64,000 nucleotides of DNA. It comes from Lachnospiraceae bacterium (GTDB taxonomy: Bacteria; Bacillota; Clostridia; Lachnospirales; Lachnospiraceae). Of the stretch, positions 60,723 through 64,000 are shown piece after piece. Position 1 is the first letter of the stretch. Every line of letters starts with the position of its first letter. The notes beneath the pieces were generated by a model, which ran no database searches, was not told the DNA's origin, and saw only the letters and a list, made by a program, of their open reading frames with translations. The translations under genes were made by a program, and so were the position numbers. The stretch lies in the NCBI GenBank assembly GCA_910574885.1, contig CAJTDD010000010.1, positions 1 to 64,000 on the forward strand, given 5' to 3'.

Positions 60723-63149
60723 TTAATACCTGGAATCCGCCTGCACACGGTTCTTATCTCCCACTGCCCCCATTATTGCTGCCTGCAGCATCGTAGAACT
60801 GGTACTCTGCGTATAAGGGAAAAACTCCAACTCCGCTCCAAGCGTACGCAGTTTCCTCTGTAGCCAAACCCAGTATGGCTGCCCCTCATGGTCGCTCCCT
60901 GAAAAGAGACACCCATACCTCAGTTCCTTCCATGCATCAATTTTATTCGTATTATGGGCATCAACAGCCACAACCCGGTCCACATACCTGCACTGCTTCA
61001 CAATCTCCAATCTTTCCTCAAACGAGATAAATGGAGTCTTTGCCTTATCCTGCATTGTAAGCTCATCTGTAAGCACACCCGCAACTAGATAATGGCATCG
61101 TTTTTTACAGTTTTTGAGGAGATTCAGGTGTCCGATATGGAACAGGTCAAAAACTCCGGTAACATAACCCATGTGATACTTGCCGTCGGACATTGCATCC
61201 ACCATCTTCTCACCTAATAACGGTTCCATCTCCCTGCTGAAAATCCGGTAACTGTCCTCCCGGATTCCCATCGCCTCAAGCTGCTTCACAACCGGCTCAT
61301 AATCTTTGATAACGATAATCACCCGGTATGTTCCGTACATCAGCCTGTTCAAGGAATCCGGGGCTTTAATTTCAATCCCACATTTTTTGCTCCCCCATTT
61401 TTCCCGGTTATTATCCACCAGGAAAAACGGCGCATATATTCTTCCGTATTTCTCCAGGTAATCGTCCGCAATCCTGCCTGAACCAAACAAAACCACCCTC
61501 CTGCCGTCAAGATTATAAAATGGGTCAAAATAACCGCCTTCCATACCGCCCTTCCTCCTGTCTAAATTTCTCCTGTTTTCCTTCATCACATTTCCATAAT
61601 ATCGGACCCATTGATAAAAACCGCTGAAAATATTTCGCCTGCGGAGTTCTTTCTGAAACTGCTCCTCCTCCCTCTCATAATATTCCCAGGCAGAAGAAAA
61701 CCCGTACCTTTCCTTGAGGTTTTTAAGCGGCACAACCTCCTCAATCTCCGGCGCAAAACCATACATATCCCGCAGCGCCCGAAAGAGTACATAATTCGCC
61801 GGACAATTTTCTCTCGTAAACTCCTGGTCATAAAACAAAAAATCCCCTTGGCTGCAGAAACAGTTCACTGGAATCATTTCGATAAATGCTTTCTTGAGAA
61901 TGGCTCCCCAGGATATTTCCGGCGCCCAATGCGCCATACAATTCTCCTTTGCTGAAGCATGCTCCGATGATTGCAAGATGTATCCGTGCAGCTTGTCTAT
62001 GGCTTGGATAAAGGACTGGGCGTCCTTCTTACCCACCTCGCGGAGATAAAGTGAAAGGGACGGTTCCGAAACTTGCCGCATGACCGCCACACCTCCTTCT
62101 TCTTCCATCTCCAGCACGGGAACTCCTCTTTGGGCAAGTTCCTGCGTGTTGCTTAGAAGCCTGTCAATCCCAGCCTTCCCCTCAGGGTACAACGGAATCT
62201 TACGCACCGTTCCATCCTCATAAATATTGGTGACAAATGCCCGGTCCCTCTCCCTCTCTGCTGAGACTGCCGAATAAATCACTTGACTGCAAGGCCCATC
62301 TCCGGCTTCTATCAAAAAAGCATTGGAAAAAAAGGGCATTACGTCATTTTGGGTTAAATAATCCAGTAATACTGGTTCATCCAACACGCGCCCTAACTTA
62401 TCATCCACATATACGTCAAGCCGCTCCCGCATATCAGCCCCCGGGCGGCATTCCTCTGTATAGATTACCCGCGCGCGCCGGTGGTCAGGCATGGGATAGT
62501 ACATTTTAGAATACCGGAATCCCAACCCGTCTATCAACTCATGAAGATCCGCCTTGCTAAATCGGTAAAGCCCTGTGTCCTCGTCGGTCATCCCATCGAA
62601 CCTTACTTTTGTATTTGGATCAGGCTCCCCACAAAAATATTTTACCCCAAATCGATTCGGCACTGCCAGCAAGAGTTTCCCGTCTGTAGTTAACACTGAT
62701 TTTATAGCCCGCAGCATCTCAGCATAAGCCTCTTTATCCGGAATGCAGTCATGGGTTTCATCTACCGCAATCAGAACATAATCATACAATGTCTCACATT
62801 TTCCGCAATAGTCAAAGATATTTTTGTTGACAATCTCCAGATAAGCATGATTCCCCAATCTTATCCGTGTCATATCGGCACGGTAAGGGTCGTCCTCAAC
62901 CACCGTAACCTTCCTGCACCTTGCGCCCAGCATCTCTGTAAACGCGCCGAACCAGCTCCCTACTTGCAGAACCGTGCTGCCTGTTTCAAATGGATACCAT
63001 CCAATCAGCCCATTCGGAAGTTCGCTCAGATAAGTAGCCGCCTCCAGCCGCTCATCGTCTAAAAAAATGTCATGAAAATCCTTCTCCTGGTATTTCTCTA
63101 TATAATCCCCTACAACCCGTTCCATCGCGTTGGCTGGTTTCCTTACCAT
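60723..63149 (-). CDS. Fusion protein: methyltransferase-like, kinase-like, Rossmann-type and cytidylyltransferase domains
   Basis: The product is 808 residues from the ATG at 63149 with AGGGAGG 8 nt upstream; upstream ATGs lack a site. Domains in order: a SAM-methyltransferase-like part (about 55-230; degenerate motif I V-L-Q-V-G-S-W-F-G-A-F); a part of about 270-480 whose F-V-T-N-I-Y-E-D-G-T-V-R-K and F-L-F-Y-D-Q-E-F strings recall kinase-fold phosphotransferases (weak); a Rossmann-type domain (about 555-645; V-V-L-F-G-S-G-R, V-D-N-N-R-E-K-W-G); and a TagD/Ect-type cytidylyltransferase (about 660-790) with G-V-F-D-L-F-H-I-G-H and, where R-T-x-G-I-S-T-T is usual, T-Q-S-T-S-S-T. It likely makes or handles a CDP-activated precursor for a surface polymer. 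Confidence 0.72.
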   Translation of the reverse strand: MVRKPANAMERVVGDYIEKYQEKDFHDIFLDDERLEAATYLSELPNGLIGWYPFETGSTVLQVGSWFGAFTEMLGARCRKVTVVEDDPYRADMTRIRLGNHAYLEIVNKNIFDYCGKCETLYDYVLIAVDETHDCIPDKEAYAEMLRAIKSVLTTDGKLLLAVPNRFGVKYFCGEPDPNTKVRFDGMTDEDTGLYRFSKADLHELIDGLGFRYSKMYYPMPDHRRARVIYTEECRPGADMRERLDVYVDDKLGRVLDEPVLLDYLTQNDVMPFFSNAFLIEAGDGPCSQVIYSAVSAERERDRAFVTNIYEDGTVRKIPLYPEGKAGIDRLLSNTQELAQRGVPVLEMEEEGGVAVMRQVSEPSLSLYLREVGKKDAQSFIQAIDKLHGYILQSSEHASAKENCMAHWAPEISWGAILKKAFIEMIPVNCFCSQGDFLFYDQEFTRENCPANYVLFRALRDMYGFAPEIEEVVPLKNLKERYGFSSAWEYYEREEEQFQKELRRRNIFSGFYQWVRYYGNVMKENRRNLDRRKGGMEGGYFDPFYNLDGRRVVLFGSGRIADDYLEKYGRIYAPFFLVDNNREKWGSKKCGIEIKAPDSLNRLMYGTYRVIIVIKDYEPVVKQLEAMGIREDSYRIFSREMEPLLGEKMVDAMSDGKYHMGYVTGVFDLFHIGHLNLLKNCKKRCHYLVAGVLTDELTMQDKAKTPFISFEERLEIVKQCRYVDRVVAVDAHNTNKIDAWKELRYGCLFSGSDHEGQPYWVWLQRKLRTLGAELEFFPYTQSTSSTMLQAAIMGAVGDKNRVQADSRY

Positions 63150-63243
63150 CTCCTCATCCTCCCTACCGCTGCCCATATCTCTGACTAGGTCTCTATCATA
63201 CCACAATCTCTACTATACTGAATAACTCTGACATAAGAATGGG

Positions 63244-63280
63244 TATGCCTAAGAACACACCGTAATGCATGCCCCTTGGG
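63244..63280. repeat. Diverged copy of the 60-bp repeat
   Basis: These 37 bases align with the reverse complement of part of the repeat unit at 13503-13620 without gaps, with about 28 of 37 identical and an uninterrupted CCGTAATGCATGCCC block. It lies in the 149-bp gap between the DUF4422 and fusion-protein genes, so outside coding sequence here. Confidence 0.7.
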
Positions 63281-63298
63281 TCCATTCATCTGAACAGG

Positions 63299-64000
63299 TC
63301 ATAGGAGCATCTTCATTTCCACGAATCCTTTTTTTAATTTATCCTTGTTTTTCATAACATACACAGTATTCAACATTTCCGCTATATAACCGAGATAGCG
63401 ATTGTTGCATTGTCTCCCTTGCCCCATATAATGTCTGTCCACCTCTTCCAGGATTGGGAACAGCCAGGAACAATAGTCTTCAAACGTCCTACGGCGCATA
63501 ATGAACATATTACAGGAAATGTTAAAATAAGATTTGCCGAAAGATTTCCAGGCTTCATAATAATCCGGGGAAAGCTTTTTTACCGCTTTTTCTGTTTGTT
63601 CCCATACATCCGGCGTCAGGAAATAATACCTTTCCACAAATTCATCCCTCAATCCCCCGTCTGTCAATTTGGGGACTGTGTACACTGCGTCGTATTTGTG
63701 GGATATCATATAACTGACTACATTTTCATCAATGACAAACCTTCGGCGATAATGACACAGTCCAATATAATCGCTCTCTTTTTCATTCTTCCATATCCAG
63801 TATACTGCCGACATCTCACAGTAATCCCGGTTTCTTATGGAAATATTCTCCCCTATATCATCTTGAATCTCCGAAATTCGTTCCTCTGTCAGCGCCGCCC
63901 CCGCCTGAATTGTCTCAGTATATGGGGTATAGAATTCCTCTTTTAACTCTCTGTCAAAATGGGATTTTACCATATAGATCTTGAAACGGTTGTGATTCTG
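63299..64000 (-). CDS. DUF4422-family protein, partial (5' end beyond window)
   Basis: At least 233 residues are visible. The sequence K-I-Y-M-V-K-S-H-F-D ... I-Q-A-G-A-A-L, R-N-R-D-Y-C-E-M-S-A-V-Y-W-I-W-K-N and I-G-L-C-H-Y-R-R-R-F matches DUF4422, a family in capsule and exopolysaccharide loci that resembles glycosyltransferases. The reading frame stays open from the ATG at 63973 to the right edge (nine more codons), and that ATG has no Shine-Dalgarno and falls within the first conserved strand. The gene therefore starts outside the window and may be longer or fused to another domain. Confidence 0.82.
   Translation of the reverse strand, partial: QNHNRFKIYMVKSHFDRELKEEFYTPYTETIQAGAALTEERISEIQDDIGENISIRNRDYCEMSAVYWIWKNEKESDYIGLCHYRRRFVIDENVVSYMISHKYDAVYTVPKLTDGGLRDEFVERYYFLTPDVWEQTEKAVKKLSPDYYEAWKSFGKSYFNISCNMFIMRRRTFEDYCSWLFPILEEVDRHYMGQGRQCNNRYLGYIAEMLNTVYVMKNKDKLKKGFVEMKMLL

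Overview
The window looks like a chromosomal segment of an anaerobic Firmicute of the family Lachnospiraceae (Clostridium cluster XIVa). The basis is the first bases of a 16S rRNA gene at the left edge, the typical low-GC Gram-positive promoters and Shine-Dalgarno sites, and gene families common in that family (DUF6442 plus small XRE regulator, GHKL/LytTR pairs, VanZ, M29 aminopeptidase, DUF4422). Species cannot be given from this sequence alone. Almost every gene is on the minus strand, in line with the leftward rRNA operon. The plus-strand exceptions are the DUF6442/XRE pair, an RpiR regulator, an AraC regulator and an AAA-ATPase/nuclease-like gene.

Layout from left to right. 1-645: start of a leftward rRNA operon with two tandem promoters and two structured leader hairpins. 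646-5641: a BspA-type leucine-rich-repeat exported protein, a MacB/FtsX-type ABC exporter, and a divergent DUF6442/XRE operon with two operator-like repeats. 5730-12481: a housekeeping and stress block read leftwards as GntR, clpC, a small conserved protein, radA and an AgrA/AgrC-like two-component pair. 12564-18130: dinB coupled to a polyprenol-type glycosylation pair (a multi-spanning GT-C-like protein and a DPM1-like GT2), carrying a 60-bp tandem repeat in frame, preceded by an AlbA-type ATP-binding protein with a 21-bp coding repeat. 18320-26167: ald with a divergent RpiR regulator and its likely operators, then an oligopeptide ABC importer (oppABCDF). 26360-36080: purine synthesis genes (purE, M, N, D), an M29 aminopeptidase, VanZ and small membrane proteins, pyrE, and pyrimidine salvage (udp, cdd, deoC). 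36083-44955: the AddAB recombination nuclease, a C39-like peptidase and an unknown protein. 45106-49456: GNAT acetyltransferase, dapF, AraC regulator, hflX and a TPR protein. 49525-54485: two heavy-metal P-type ATPases around an ArsR repressor, with a clear operator. 54677-64000: a surface-polymer locus with a TarI/TarJ-like pair, two TIM-barrel sugar-isomerase-like proteins, a large fusion of methyltransferase, kinase-like, Rossmann and cytidylyltransferase parts, and a DUF4422 gene that runs off the right edge. A plus-strand AAA/DUF1703-type gene ended by a 70-bp palindrome splits this locus.

The most interesting items are: the fusion protein at 60723-63149 and its shared Rossmann-type domain in the neighbouring gene; the 60-bp element inserted in frame in a glycosylation gene, with a diverged copy 50 kb away; the covarying tandem hairpins in the rRNA leader; and several well-defined operators (XRE, RpiR, ArsR). 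No CRISPR array, tRNA gene or complete insertion sequence was seen.
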